Positions 18,176 to 27,623 are shown, numbered from the stretch's first letter. The stretch: 64,000 nucleotides of DNA from CAYJGJ01 sp964367585 (GCA_964367585.1 CAYIYH010000003.1:62001-126000); one strand, 5' to 3'. Program-made: numbers and translations. The notes: generated by a model not told the origin, from the letters alone.

Positions 18176-19111
18176 CTATTTATCTCTGATATATCCCATA
18201 AAGCTTGCAACTAACAACATAGCCATATATGCCGTTCCTTGTGTTCCTGTATCAAGCGTTGGCGCGACTTCTACCATATCAAATCCCACCACCTTGTAGT
18301 TTCGACCGATATGCTTTAGAGCATTTTGCAAGTCTTTGAATAATAATCCACCGGGTTCGCCCGACACACATCCAGGAACAAGACTGATGTCTAAGGCGTC
18401 TATGTCTATCGATACGTAGTACTCCATGTCCTTATCTAATAATTTATCAAGAAGTTCGCCTCCGCCATCATTGTACTCCTCAACACTCACTAATGTACAC
18501 TTGTCAGATAGCTTAGTGTTATAAGGCATATCTCTCAACGTTCTGCCACCTATATGGACGAGTTGTTTTACATTTTCCATTTCCAAAATATGAGATACTG
18601 GATGTCCATTGGTATATTTAAAGTTTTCTTCAATCGGCAAGTCATCGAAGTGAGCATCGAAGTATATTACGCCTATATTTTTTTCCGAGAAAGCCCTGAC
18701 TAGAGGAAAGCTAACGGTATGGTCTCCACCCAATACAACAAGCAATTTGTTTTTGTCTATAATCTTCTTCGCCATTTCGGTCGTTCTGTTTAGTGATCCT
18801 TCTACGTCAGTGGGGATTATACAAACATCACCATAATCAACTATCTCTCCATTTTGAATTGAATCGGCTAAGAAACATCTATCTTCGTCTTTATCATATA
18901 TTCCCAGTGGTGACATTCTCAATGATTGATCGCGTATTGCGCTTGCACAAAAACGCTGCCCAGCAATATAAGCACATCCCTCGTCAAATGGAACGCCCAT
19001 TACTCCGATTTTACCTTTTTCATCAGAAATATCATCGATATTGACGTGATCCGCTCTCAAAAAAGTTCTTATTCCGCTATACGGATACATTTCATAGTCT
19101 TTTGCATTCAT
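18176..19111 (-). CDS. Ureohydrolase (arginase/agmatinase family), all metal ligands present
   Basis: 311 residues. The two-manganese site is complete: GGDH (His131), DAHFD (Asp152, His154, Asp156), DIDALD (Asp236, Asp238, Asp241), with the late Glu in DMVEVAP. Family members hydrolyse guanidino groups to urea (arginase, agmatinase, guanidinobutyrase, guanidinase) or formimino groups to formamide. Which substrate applies cannot be read here. It is the last gene of an operon with a second ureohydrolase and a YjiH-type transporter. AGGAGGGAG precedes the ATG. Confidence 0.9.
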   Translation of the reverse strand: MNAKDYEMYPYSGIRTFLRADHVNIDDISDEKGKIGVMGVPFDEGCAYIAGQRFCASAIRDQSLRMSPLGIYDKDEDRCFLADSIQNGEIVDYGDVCIIPTDVEGSLNRTTEMAKKIIDKNKLLVVLGGDHTVSFPLVRAFSEKNIGVIYFDAHFDDLPIEENFKYTNGHPVSHILEMENVKQLVHIGGRTLRDMPYNTKLSDKCTLVSVEEYNDGGGELLDKLLDKDMEYYVSIDIDALDISLVPGCVSGEPGGLLFKDLQNALKHIGRNYKVVGFDMVEVAPTLDTGTQGTAYMAMLLVASFMGYIRDK

Positions 19112-19189
19112 TTGTAGTCTCCCTCCTACAGTAGTTAAATTGAAAAATCTAAATTTCTCGTCTTGCGTTACGTGACCTTGCTACAGAAA

Positions 19190-20563
19190 CTAGTCTACGA
19201 TACCTAATAAGTATGTGAATGGTATTAAGACCAACATTGCGATAACTGTTCTTTCTATGAATATAATTACCATGTCTCTAAACTTAATTGGAATTCTTGA
19301 GTTCAGCAAGAAAGAAATTACTTCTGAAATGAACACAATTTGTGTAAGTGCAACTACAGTAACGATGAATCTTAGTTGAATAGACGCGGATTCAGCGATA
19401 AGGACAACAGGTAAAAACATGTCAAAGAATCCAGACGCGATCGCAGCTCCACCTTCAAATGCACCCGGAACTCCGGCAACTTGCAATATTAGGCCAAACG
19501 GATATCCTACCCATGTTAATATTGGCGTGTATTCCGCTATTGCCAAACTGATAACCCCTATTATCATTACGATTGGAACAAGTGTCAACAAAATCATTAA
19601 GTTTTGTTGTATTATTTTCTTTACTGTTCCTGCAATCCCAGCTGTGCTTGCGGCTTTCTCCGCTCCAAGTTGGCAAGAATATGAAACTAAAGACTGCCCA
19701 CTAGGTCTACTGTCTACAGGGTCTATATTGTTTTCATTTGTTACCATATACTTATCTGGCAATTTTGACAATGGTGCTAATCTTACAGTAATAACTGCTA
19801 CGATAAAACCTACCAAGAAAATTGCCGCGAAAAATGGAATCAAGTACCCTTCCGTTACGCCTGTCATTTCTCCACAAACTAGCCAAAAAGCTACGCCTGT
19901 TGCAGTAAAGCAAGTTGCAATACTTGTTGCTTCTCTTTCTGTGTAATAACCTCTCGCATATTGGTCATCGGTAACTATCAAGCCCAGTTCAACCATTCCG
20001 ACCCATGATGCTAATAAGTCTACTGAAGATCTACCTGGTAGACGAAATAAAGGACGAATCATTTTGTTTACTAAAGTCCCTAAGAATTCCATTAATCCAA
20101 ATTCAACGAGTAAAGGCATTAGTATTATAGCGGGTATTAGTTCGATACCAACTATAACACAAAGTCCTAACATTGTTCCACCAACATTTGGATTCAAAAG
20201 CATTTCTGGCCCGATATTGAATGCCACCATTAATAGCAATACACTTCCCGCCAATCGTGCGATTAAGTTTAATTTTTTAGCATAAAATAGTTCATAAATC
20301 ATGCTTTCTTTAGAAAACTTCGCAGGACATACTAATGATACAACCACCGTACCAATAAATGAAACTGCCGCCATAAGCATAGTGATATATTGTGCCAATG
20401 GGCCGAGTGTGTCATGAAACCATGTAGTAATAATTCCTATAATTAAAGTAGTCGATCCCCCTGTGTAAAAATCGGGTACTGGACATAGGAAAATAAAAAA
20501 ACCTAATAATGATAAAATTGCAAATTTAGCGTAATTTCTTTTTTTGTCGACGTTATTGTTCAT
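19190..20563 (-). CDS. YjiH-type membrane protein (Gate domain), copy 2
   Basis: 457 residues, about ten membrane helices. It shares with copies 1 and 3 the blocks FLCPVPDFYTGG near the start, MIRPLFRLPGRSSVDLLASWVG in the middle and AGVPGAFEGGAAIASGFFDMFLP near the end. It lies between two ureohydrolase genes and is therefore the best in-window candidate for a guanidino-compound importer (inference from context; the family is uncharacterised). The gap to the upstream gene is only 9 bp. Confidence 0.8.
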   Translation of the reverse strand: MNNNVDKKRNYAKFAILSLLGFFIFLCPVPDFYTGGSTTLIIGIITTWFHDTLGPLAQYITMLMAAVSFIGTVVVSLVCPAKFSKESMIYELFYAKKLNLIARLAGSVLLLMVAFNIGPEMLLNPNVGGTMLGLCVIVGIELIPAIILMPLLVEFGLMEFLGTLVNKMIRPLFRLPGRSSVDLLASWVGMVELGLIVTDDQYARGYYTEREATSIATCFTATGVAFWLVCGEMTGVTEGYLIPFFAAIFLVGFIVAVITVRLAPLSKLPDKYMVTNENNIDPVDSRPSGQSLVSYSCQLGAEKAASTAGIAGTVKKIIQQNLMILLTLVPIVMIIGVISLAIAEYTPILTWVGYPFGLILQVAGVPGAFEGGAAIASGFFDMFLPVVLIAESASIQLRFIVTVVALTQIVFISEVISFLLNSRIPIKFRDMVIIFIERTVIAMLVLIPFTYLLGIVD

Positions 20564-20572
20564 ACTTTTTAC

Positions 20573-21544
20573 CTACTTTCTATTATATTTCCAAATATAC
20601 GACAACATATCTAACATCAAACTAGCTGCATATAATGATGTGCTTTCATTAGTATCATATGGTGGGCATACCTCCACCATGTCAAATCCCACGACCTTAC
20701 CTTTTTTTGCGATACCTTCAAAAATTGGCGGGATTTCCTCATAATGAAATCCAAAAGGTTGCGGGGATCCACACCCAGGAACTAAGCTTTGATCCATAGC
20801 ATCGATGTCGAATGTGACATAATAATTTTCAGCCTTTGGAATATTATCTATGACCCATTGAATTCCGTTGTCTCTAACTTCTTTCATATTCATTATAATA
20901 TTTCCATTATTTCTCGCGTCTTTCCAGTCACTCGGTTGAGAACTTCCAATGCCTCTCATTCCTATTTGTACTATTTGACTTACATTCTTCAGTGTAGAAG
21001 CATGACGCATTGGACTACCTTGTCCCTCAGAGATTCCACCCGGATTAAGCGAAAAATCCAAATGCGCATCAATGTGTATCACACATAGATCTTCATATTT
21101 GTCAAAACCTCTAAGTATCGGAATTGTAATCGCATGGTCTCCACCAATAGTAAATGGCACGGCTCCTTTTTCGATAATTTTTCTTATTGCACTTTCACAA
21201 TTAACAAAAGACTGCTCATATTCAGTGTGGACAACATCGATATCGCCTAAATCGACAACTTTCCAATTCTCATCCATATAAACTTCATCATCGGTTGGAT
21301 TGTACCATCCGTTATGAGAGTAGCAATTCCATGTAGATGCTTCTCTGATTGCTCTCGGTGCGAATCTAGCACCGGGCCTAATCGCTGTCCCCAAATCATA
21401 AGGCATGCCAATTACAGCAACATCCGCATCCAATTCATCGATATTTCCCTCGTATGGCGCTTTTAAAAACGTTGATATTCCGACAAAAGGATTATGCATT
21501 GCCTTTTTCTCATTTGTGGTAAAACCCCAATTCTCAACCTTCAT
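20573..21544 (-). CDS. Ureohydrolase (agmatinase-like), all metal ligands present
   Basis: 323 residues. Metal ligands: GGDH (His137), DAHLD (Asp159, His161, Asp163), DIDAMD (Asp246, Asp248, Asp251) and Glu in DMVEVCP. The loop GARFAPRAIREAS and PGCGSPQPFG are typical of agmatinase/guanidinobutyrase-type enzymes. It is the first gene of the operon, with GAGGG before the ATG and a TATAAT-like box about 60 bp upstream. Two active-looking ureohydrolases side by side suggest either different substrates or a mixed oligomer. Confidence 0.9.
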   Translation of the reverse strand: MKVENWGFTTNEKKAMHNPFVGISTFLKAPYEGNIDELDADVAVIGMPYDLGTAIRPGARFAPRAIREASTWNCYSHNGWYNPTDDEVYMDENWKVVDLGDIDVVHTEYEQSFVNCESAIRKIIEKGAVPFTIGGDHAITIPILRGFDKYEDLCVIHIDAHLDFSLNPGGISEGQGSPMRHASTLKNVSQIVQIGMRGIGSSQPSDWKDARNNGNIIMNMKEVRDNGIQWVIDNIPKAENYYVTFDIDAMDQSLVPGCGSPQPFGFHYEEIPPIFEGIAKKGKVVGFDMVEVCPPYDTNESTSLYAASLMLDMLSYIWKYNRK

Positions 21545-21708
21545 AATATTTCCCTCATTACTCTCATAATATTCTATTAATTACAATTTTCTATTAATTC
21601 AAATATTATACAACAAAAGAAAGTTCGTTCCCCCGATTTGCTTACACATTTTCTTTTCAATCTTAAAAAAATACTTCCTTTTCTTATTAACTTTCTTCCT
21701 AAAATTAC

Positions 21709-21743
21709 AAAAAGAGTGCAAACTCTATTGAGCAAGCACTCTT
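21709..21743 (-). terminator. Terminator of the AraC-type regulator gene
   Basis: Stem AAGAGTGC / GCACTCTT on the minus strand, followed by five T. It lies about 50 bp after the regulator stop and separates it from the ureohydrolase operon. Confidence 0.8.
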
Positions 21744-21791
21744 CTTATTATTTCATAATCGCTCATAATCAGCCAAGAGAATAATTCCAAC

Positions 21792-23012
21792 TTAGGAATG
21801 TGGTTCTAAGTTATTAATATGATTCTGAGTAATTACAACGATTCCGTCTTCTTCATCACTCATATTCTCTATAACAATCCAATCGTCGTATTTTTCGTGT
21901 TCTAGAATTTTAATTTCTTTACCTTTCAATATTTTTATACTATCTCCGTATGCTCTTTTCAACATCAAATTGGCATTAGTTTCAATATAAAAAATTTTCC
22001 CCTCTACACCATCAGTGCCATATACGCCCGGAGAATACTCTGAAAATCCTTTTGGTATTTTGCTATCGTGGATATTACTAATTTTAGATTCGGTTATATT
22101 CGCTTTTCCCGTACTTAGGCAAATATTTTCGATAAAAGAATTTTTATCATCTAAAATAGTATATGAAAATCTCTTATTCGCATTTTCCTTTCGGAATGAA
22201 TTAGGCGACATATCAAACTGTTCTTTAATAGCTTTATAGTAGTATTTCTCGCTTGAAAATCCCGCCTTATCGATTATTTCACTATTCGTAAAATCCGAAT
22301 TCAATAATAGTGAAACTGCATGCATAGTCCTATAATATGTCATAATGGATTGAAACGATTTTGTGAATTTAGATGTTATTTCCGCTGACATATATGTTGA
22401 AGTCATATGAGTCAAATCGCTAATATCATTAAGTGTCACTTTATTTGATAGATTATTTAGCATATAGTTATCTACACTCAAAAATCTCTCTACTTCGGTT
22501 TGCTTTATCCCTGGGATGGCAAGTAAGTTTTCCTTGATATCATCAAAGTTTTCAACTAAAAATTGCATTATGTCTTTGCCTTTTTGTTGCAACTCTAAAT
22601 CATTTACATTCGATTTACTATTATCGATATGCAACTTGAGGAATTTTTTCGTTTTTTCTTTAAAGCTGTCTACATTCCTGTTCCTATTTTTTTTCAGCAG
22701 GGCTGTATCAGCAAAAAAAGCAGTTGTAGCTATATTTATTATTTTATTTTCTATGCTAGGCTCCCATTTAAGACATAGCTCTTTGCTAAATGAAATGACT
22801 AGCACTTTATTTTCTTCTGCTCCAAAAATACTTACCGGTTCATTTATATTGAGAGTCTCTATGCTGCCTTCTTCTAAGGTTGCTTTTCCCCCGATAAATC
22901 CAATTTCAATTTCACCCTCTAATATCCATATTATTCTAAACCATGGAATAGAATGATAATTCATTTCTTTAATATTCAGGAGTTCTATTTTGATTTGCTT
23001 TTCATCTACCAT
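21792..23012 (-). CDS. AraC-family regulator with extra C-terminal domain
   Basis: 406 residues. An N-terminal cupin-like sensor (about 1-110) precedes a double helix-turn-helix at about 190-280 (VTLNDISDLTHMTSTYMSAEITSKF and SEIIDKAGFSSEKYYYKAIKEQF, ending in MSPNSFRKE). Unlike most AraC proteins, in which the DNA-binding part is last, about 120 further residues follow; they show no motif I recognise. It lies directly upstream of the ureohydrolase-YjiH operon, separated by a terminator, and is its likely regulator. Confidence 0.82.
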   Translation of the reverse strand: MVDEKQIKIELLNIKEMNYHSIPWFRIIWILEGEIEIGFIGGKATLEEGSIETLNINEPVSIFGAEENKVLVISFSKELCLKWEPSIENKIINIATTAFFADTALLKKNRNRNVDSFKEKTKKFLKLHIDNSKSNVNDLELQQKGKDIMQFLVENFDDIKENLLAIPGIKQTEVERFLSVDNYMLNNLSNKVTLNDISDLTHMTSTYMSAEITSKFTKSFQSIMTYYRTMHAVSLLLNSDFTNSEIIDKAGFSSEKYYYKAIKEQFDMSPNSFRKENANKRFSYTILDDKNSFIENICLSTGKANITESKISNIHDSKIPKGFSEYSPGVYGTDGVEGKIFYIETNANLMLKRAYGDSIKILKGKEIKILEHEKYDDWIVIENMSDEEDGIVVITQNHINNLEPHS

Positions 23013-23096
23013 AGGTATTTCTCACTATTAAACAAAAGACTTAACTTAATTTTTGAAGTGGTTTTTCAATTTTTCGATCTGCTTATGCTTTATATT

Positions 23097-23564
23097 CTAT
23101 ACATAATTATATACCTTGTTTTCAATTTTACCTAATATTTCGAGCAAATCGGTAGTATTTATTATCATTGTAATCTCGGCGACACCCGGCGAGAAAATGA
23201 GTCTTTCGTGGCGCTTTACTTCTTCGTCTAGTATTATTACTACATCTTTTTCATAACCAAGTAAAGATGCGCATCCTGGTAGACACCCTGTAACTTCAGT
23301 TAATTCTGCCCCGGGACATATTGAAATTTTCTCTCCGACTAGAGATTTTGCCTGGTTTAGATTAATCTTAACTCCCTCAACTGTTATGAATACGTAGTAC
23401 GCCGAAGATTTGCCCTTCAGAAACAAACTCTTGCTTTCTGTTCCGACAAATCCCAACTCCTCACCGACTTTGCGCGCCGTTTCGTAAGACAGTATAGGCT
23501 CATGCTCGTATTCTTCGTATTTTATATCATTGTCTTTCAACAGTTTTAGAACTTTTTCATACAT
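23097..23564 (-). CDS. YbaK/EbsC-type aminoacyl-tRNA deacylase-fold protein
   Basis: 155 residues. It shows the YbaK pattern: EYEHEPILSYETARKVGEELG, then SLFLKGKSSAYYVFITVEG, AKSLVGEKISICPGAELTEVTGCLPGCASLLG and a late SPGVAEITMIINTTDLL. These free-standing editing proteins remove misacylated amino acids such as Ala or Cys from tRNA(Pro); the Lys in FLKGK fits the catalytic position. AGGAG lies ten bases before the ATG at 23564. Confidence 0.85.
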   Translation of the reverse strand: MYEKVLKLLKDNDIKYEEYEHEPILSYETARKVGEELGFVGTESKSLFLKGKSSAYYVFITVEGVKINLNQAKSLVGEKISICPGAELTEVTGCLPGCASLLGYEKDVVIILDEEVKRHERLIFSPGVAEITMIINTTDLLEILGKIENKVYNYV

Positions 23565-23672
23565 TTTATTTAGACTCCTAATTTCACACACATATGACTT
23601 ATTTATAACCACATCACGATGTCCTCCGTCTCTATATGCGACGGGCTACACTTCAGACTTTCTTTCTTTGCT

Positions 23673-24173
23673 TTACAATACTTTTCCATACATTTTCAGA
23701 TTGTATACGTTTCCATTTTTGAATACTGCATTTCGAAGAGTCCCCTCTAATATAAACCCATTTCTCTCTAATATTTTCGCAGATGCAACATTAGGTTCGT
23801 ATATTAATCCACTAATTCGAAGAATATCAAGCTGTGAAAAAGAAAGCTCACATATTAATGAAACTGCTTGTGTCATTATTCCCTTGCCTGCATGTTCATC
23901 GAGCAAAAAGTATCCGATTTCACAGTCCTTTTGATATACGTCTTCTTTTAATTCGACAGAAATATTTCCGATATATTCTCCATCGACTACTATTGCACGA
24001 AATATTCCATCTTTACCATCTATGCCTTCTACTCTGTTCAGCCACCACTCCGCACTTTCATTTGTGTACGGGTATGGCAATCTATTTGAAAGGTATTTTC
24101 TATCTACCGAGTTGCATAAATTAACTAACAAATCTTTATCTTTTATATCCCATTGTTTTAGTTCTACATTCAT
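23673..24173 (-). CDS. GNAT acetyltransferase (RimJ/RimL-like)
   Basis: 166 residues with the RimJ/RimL pattern: EIGYFLLDEHAGKGIMTQAVSLICE around the acetyl-CoA site, then NVASAKILERNGFILEGTLRNAVFKNG near the end. It may acetylate a protein N-terminus or a small amine; no context narrows this. The start at 24173 has AGGAGA nine bases upstream. Confidence 0.85.
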   Translation of the reverse strand: MNVELKQWDIKDKDLLVNLCNSVDRKYLSNRLPYPYTNESAEWWLNRVEGIDGKDGIFRAIVVDGEYIGNISVELKEDVYQKDCEIGYFLLDEHAGKGIMTQAVSLICELSFSQLDILRISGLIYEPNVASAKILERNGFILEGTLRNAVFKNGNVYNLKMYGKVL

Positions 24174-24496
24174 CTGTATTTTCTCCTGATTCACTGTTTT
24201 TAATCATTCGTTTTGAATCTATTTTTCTAAGTACATCGCGCTTCTTGTGATAATCCAAACATCCTTAGTGATTTACAATTATATTAACTTTTATTTCAGA
24301 CTTATATTATATCATTTCCTAAGAATGCGCTATATATTTTTTTTATATTAAATAAATTCTCTTGTTTATTTTACATTCATTATGTAAGTATTATTTTACA
24401 TAAGTTTATTACCATGGAAACAATCTTTTTATGGTAAAGTGTTCGAATCAATTATATAATAGATAAAATAGAATTAAATACGTGAAAGGATAAGAA
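24174..24496. other. Intergenic region (323 bp) between divergent GNAT and YczE genes
   Basis: Very AT-rich. It holds a TATAAT box at 24455-24460 for the YczE gene and a 7-bp inverted repeat TTACCAT / ATGGTAA at 24409-24437 just upstream, which could be an operator. I see no gene here. Confidence 0.5.
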
Positions 24497-25132
24497 TTGT
24501 TCAAGAAACTTTTATTATTAATGATAGGATTTTTCATCTGTGCTTTAGGGCAAAGCTTATTCATTTTTTGTGACTTAGGGCTTAATCCTTGGAGTGTTTT
24601 CCATCAAGGATTAACTTTTTATTTTCCAATCACAATCGGTCAAGCCTCGCAATTAACGGGATTAATAATAATAGTTGTAGGAATATTTATTAGAGTCTAC
24701 CCTGGTGTGGGTACTATATTAAACATGATTTTTATTGGATTATTTACTGATATTATAATAGAATCAAATTTACTGTATACTCCCGATACATTTGTGGCAA
24801 AACTGGTGATGTGTATATCAGGAGTATTAATTCTTGGGTTTGGTATTTTCCTTTATATTATCCAAGAATTAGGTGCAGGACCACGTGACGGCCTAATGAT
24901 TATGCTAACACAAAAGACAAAATTCCAAGTAGGAACGGTGAGAAACTTTATAGAAGTAACTATACTAATTATTGGGTATATTTTAGGTGGAACTGTTGGA
25001 ATAGGCACTCTAATTTCGAGTTTGGGCGCAGGTTTTTCACTTCAATTATTCTTCGTGATTTTTAAGAAAAATGCAAAAAAGCTTAATCAAAAAAACTTAT
25101 CAAATTTATTTCAGTCTAAAAAAAGCAGTTAG
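24497..25132 (+). CDS. YczE/YyaS/YitT-family membrane protein, copy 2
   Basis: 211 residues, strikingly similar along its whole length to the protein at 4824-5453 (shared GFFICALGQSLFIFCDLG, HQGLTFYFPITIGQA, IQELGAGPRDG, KTKFQVGTVRN). It starts at a TTG behind AAGGATAAG, at the same codon as copy 1. Five to six membrane segments; function unknown. Its stop abuts the stop of the convergent hydrolase gene. Confidence 0.8.
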   Translation: MFKKLLLLMIGFFICALGQSLFIFCDLGLNPWSVFHQGLTFYFPITIGQASQLTGLIIIVVGIFIRVYPGVGTILNMIFIGLFTDIIIESNLLYTPDTFVAKLVMCISGVLILGFGIFLYIIQELGAGPRDGLMIMLTQKTKFQVGTVRNFIEVTILIIGYILGGTVGIGTLISSLGAGFSLQLFFVIFKKNAKKLNQKNLSNLFQSKKSS

Positions 25133-26194
25133 TTATCTAATAACACTTTCAATCCAGTCCTTTATTACCATGGCAATTTCAATGTTATTTTTTTCCATCA
25201 TCATCATATGGCCATTTCCATAAATTCCCTTCTCTTCTAGCCTCAAGTGTTCACAAGAAACCCCTGCTTGTCTCAAGTATTCATATGTCAAATGATCATA
25301 CCTGGCATGATATGATGCTTCTGACGATAAAATAAGGGTTGGTATATCTTTCAAATTTGGCAATGAATGAATTGGTTCACTTTGCAAAAAACCATCCGCC
25401 AAGCTTGCATTTCCGGAATCAAATATCTCTTTACGAATATTATTTGCATCCTCAATTAACGGATCATATTTCAATGGAGTTTCGCTTAACCCCCACGGCC
25501 TTGCATCTTCATTTTCTATCGCAACATTTTGGAACGGAGGCCCGATAGGCTCGATTGCAATTATTGCATTTACAAGCTCGGGACATTTTTCCGCAATTAT
25601 CCAACCAAAGTTACCTGCTTGCGAATGAGTAATTAGAGTTGCTTCACCTATTTCACTTAAGAGCGCAGCACCTGCTTTTTGAACTAATGTCTCAGTCTCC
25701 AAGTCACTTTTTAAAAAACCGACAGTGCTCCGGTAAAAATTGTCAAAAAACTTATCTCCCATCCTACCAGTTCCAGGCCATTGAGTATGTCTTTTAGCCT
25801 GTGGCCAATCGCCCAAACTCGAGGTGGCAGTAAAAAGACTTTCTAATAATTCCGCGCTATAGTAGTTCAATTCTCCTTGAAGTTTAGAGTTATATATCGA
25901 TCTTCCTCTTGCTGGTTGTTCAAAAGTATAAACAATAAAGCCCTCATCTATAAAATAGTTAATCCATCCATTTCTTCCATCTGGAGTTTCATGCCAACAT
26001 AAAGATGTTAATGCTGATCCGTGAAAAAAAACTAGCGGTTTGGAATTGCGTATTTCTTTTGGAACGAATTTTTCTATATACGACTGGCCAATTAGATAGT
26101 TTTCGCCTTCTATTTCAATATACTCTCCACCTACAAAAAAATTCTCTTTATATCGCATGTTTAATAGGGGACATACTTTAGAACTATCATTCAC
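25133..26194 (-). CDS. Alpha/beta-hydrolase family protein
   Basis: 353 residues. Fold markers are LVFFHGSALTSLCW (oxyanion-hole region), the nucleophile elbow ATLITHSQAGNFGW, and a C-terminal GNGHMMMMEKN carrying the likely catalytic His. The elbow is T-H-S-Q-A-G rather than G-x-S-x-G. The sequence suggests an esterase-like enzyme related to proteins sometimes called acetylxylan-esterase-like; the substrate is unknown. It starts at a GTG with AAAGGATG about ten bases upstream. Confidence 0.8.
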   Translation of the reverse strand: MNDSSKVCPLLNMRYKENFFVGGEYIEIEGENYLIGQSYIEKFVPKEIRNSKPLVFFHGSALTSLCWHETPDGRNGWINYFIDEGFIVYTFEQPARGRSIYNSKLQGELNYYSAELLESLFTATSSLGDWPQAKRHTQWPGTGRMGDKFFDNFYRSTVGFLKSDLETETLVQKAGAALLSEIGEATLITHSQAGNFGWIIAEKCPELVNAIIAIEPIGPPFQNVAIENEDARPWGLSETPLKYDPLIEDANNIRKEIFDSGNASLADGFLQSEPIHSLPNLKDIPTLILSSEASYHARYDHLTYEYLRQAGVSCEHLRLEEKGIYGNGHMMMMEKNNIEIAMVIKDWIESVIR

Positions 26195-26271
26195 AATAAT
26201 GACATCCTTTCATTACATATAAAAAATAAGATATCCAATATGTATTTTTGTCTAATTTGAAAATGAAACAC

Positions 26272-26335
26272 CTTGAATCGCAAATTGAACTTCCAGTAAA
26301 ACACATGTTTTTATTACGGAAGTAATTTATTCAAG
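26272..26335. repeat. Long imperfect inverted repeat upstream of the hydrolase gene
   Basis: Nested arms CTTGAAT/ATTCAAG, AAATT/AATTT, ACTTCC/GGAAGT and GTAAAA/TTTTTA centre on CACATG over 64 bp. It lies in the 283-bp gap between the alcohol dehydrogenase stop and the hydrolase start. It could be an operator or a weak terminator; no T-run follows. Confidence 0.45.
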
Positions 26336-26477
26336 ATGTTTTATTTCCATGTTTACCTGTTTAAGGTATTTCCATAATTATATTTCAGTAATAAAATGCG
26401 AACTATTTTTACACTCTAGTCCTTACCGCTTTACAAATAGTTATTTTCTTCCCTAATCTATTATTAATAAAATTAAA

Positions 26478-27599
26478 TTATCTTGCAAATAGATCTTCTA
26501 GTATTGTACGCGCATCACTGTTGGTATATCCCCCAGGTGTACGGTCGAAATTTGGTGGGCGGTAAGAATCAAAGCGCTTCATTACATCGTCGATTTCATC
26601 CATACTTAAAACTGGCATTTCATAATCAAGAAGAGAATTCAAAAGCTCTGTCAATTCTTCTCTCGTAGAATTAATTGCTTCATAAAATTGTACGCTTTTT
26701 TCTGATGCGTGTTTTTCAGCTTTTTCTAAACAAGAAGGCAAAAATACTGCACAAGCATAACCATGTGGAACATGATAGTTTTCCGACAAAAAATATCCTA
26801 AAGCATGTCCAAAACATGTACTTGCAATGTTCAATGAAAACCCAGCTAATATTGAAGCGAAATATAGATCGTCTCTCATTTCTTTTGTAAGCTCTATGAT
26901 TTCCGCCTTATCTTTCAACACTCTATATACAGGCAATAGCATTTTAATTGCTTCAATTGAAAACATATCAGAAACTAGATTTCCTCTTGTTGAAAAATAT
27001 CCTTCGCACGCATGACAAAATGCATCTATAGTAGTTGGAAGTGTATGTTTTAATGGAAGACCATCTGTATATTTTGGGTCGCAAAAAGCTATTTTTGCAA
27101 GAGTATCTTTGGATGATATACTTTTCTTTAGTCCAGTTGAATCCATTGTTATAACTGAATAAGGAGTTATTTCGCTGCCAGTTCCCGCTGTTGTACCTAT
27201 CAAAACGAATGGCAATGCTGAATTTGTCCACTTATGTTCCAAAATGGTTTCACCTTTAATGTCATTTGACGCAAATACAGATATCACCTTACATGAGTCA
27301 AGAGGAGAACCTCCACCTATTCCAATAATAAAGTCCACTTTGTTATTTCTAGCTATTGCCCCTGCTCTTTCACAAACCGAAAGCAATGGGTTGGGCTTCA
27401 CCTCATCAAATAGGATATACTCAATACTGTTATCGGCTAACGCACTCAAAACATCATCCAAAGCACCGCTCATTTTTGCGGACGTGCCACCGGTTACAAT
27501 CATTGCTTTTTTTCCAAGTTTGAGTGCATTTGAATGACTTCTTATACAATCTCTACCTGAAATTATTCTTACTGGAACATTAAAGTTTATGTTAATCAT
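26478..27599 (-). CDS. Iron-containing (group III) alcohol dehydrogenase
   Basis: 373 residues. The NAD(P) loop GGGSPLDSCK, the GTTAGTGSE motif and the iron-ligand region TTIDAFCHACEGY (Asp, His, His) with a later HGYACA are all present. Such enzymes interconvert aldehydes and alcohols; some act on succinic semialdehyde or lactaldehyde. It is the last gene of the sigma-54 operon with the ureohydrolase-like genes, 24 bp after the YjiH-type transporter. I infer that it handles an aldehyde or alcohol intermediate of that pathway. Confidence 0.9.
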   Translation of the reverse strand: MININFNVPVRIISGRDCIRSHSNALKLGKKAMIVTGGTSAKMSGALDDVLSALADNSIEYILFDEVKPNPLLSVCERAGAIARNNKVDFIIGIGGGSPLDSCKVISVFASNDIKGETILEHKWTNSALPFVLIGTTAGTGSEITPYSVITMDSTGLKKSISSKDTLAKIAFCDPKYTDGLPLKHTLPTTIDAFCHACEGYFSTRGNLVSDMFSIEAIKMLLPVYRVLKDKAEIIELTKEMRDDLYFASILAGFSLNIASTCFGHALGYFLSENYHVPHGYACAVFLPSCLEKAEKHASEKSVQFYEAINSTREELTELLNSLLDYEMPVLSMDEIDDVMKRFDSYRPPNFDRTPGGYTNSDARTILEDLFAR

Positions 27600-27623
27600 T
27601 AATTCTCCTTATGTTTATATTAT

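Noticed and set aside
17909..21790. Guanidine riboswitch near the ureohydrolase genes
   Set aside because: I looked for the conserved guanidine-I/II/III motifs in the gaps at 17909-18175, 19112-19189 and 21545-21791 and found none; the leader is short and AT-rich.
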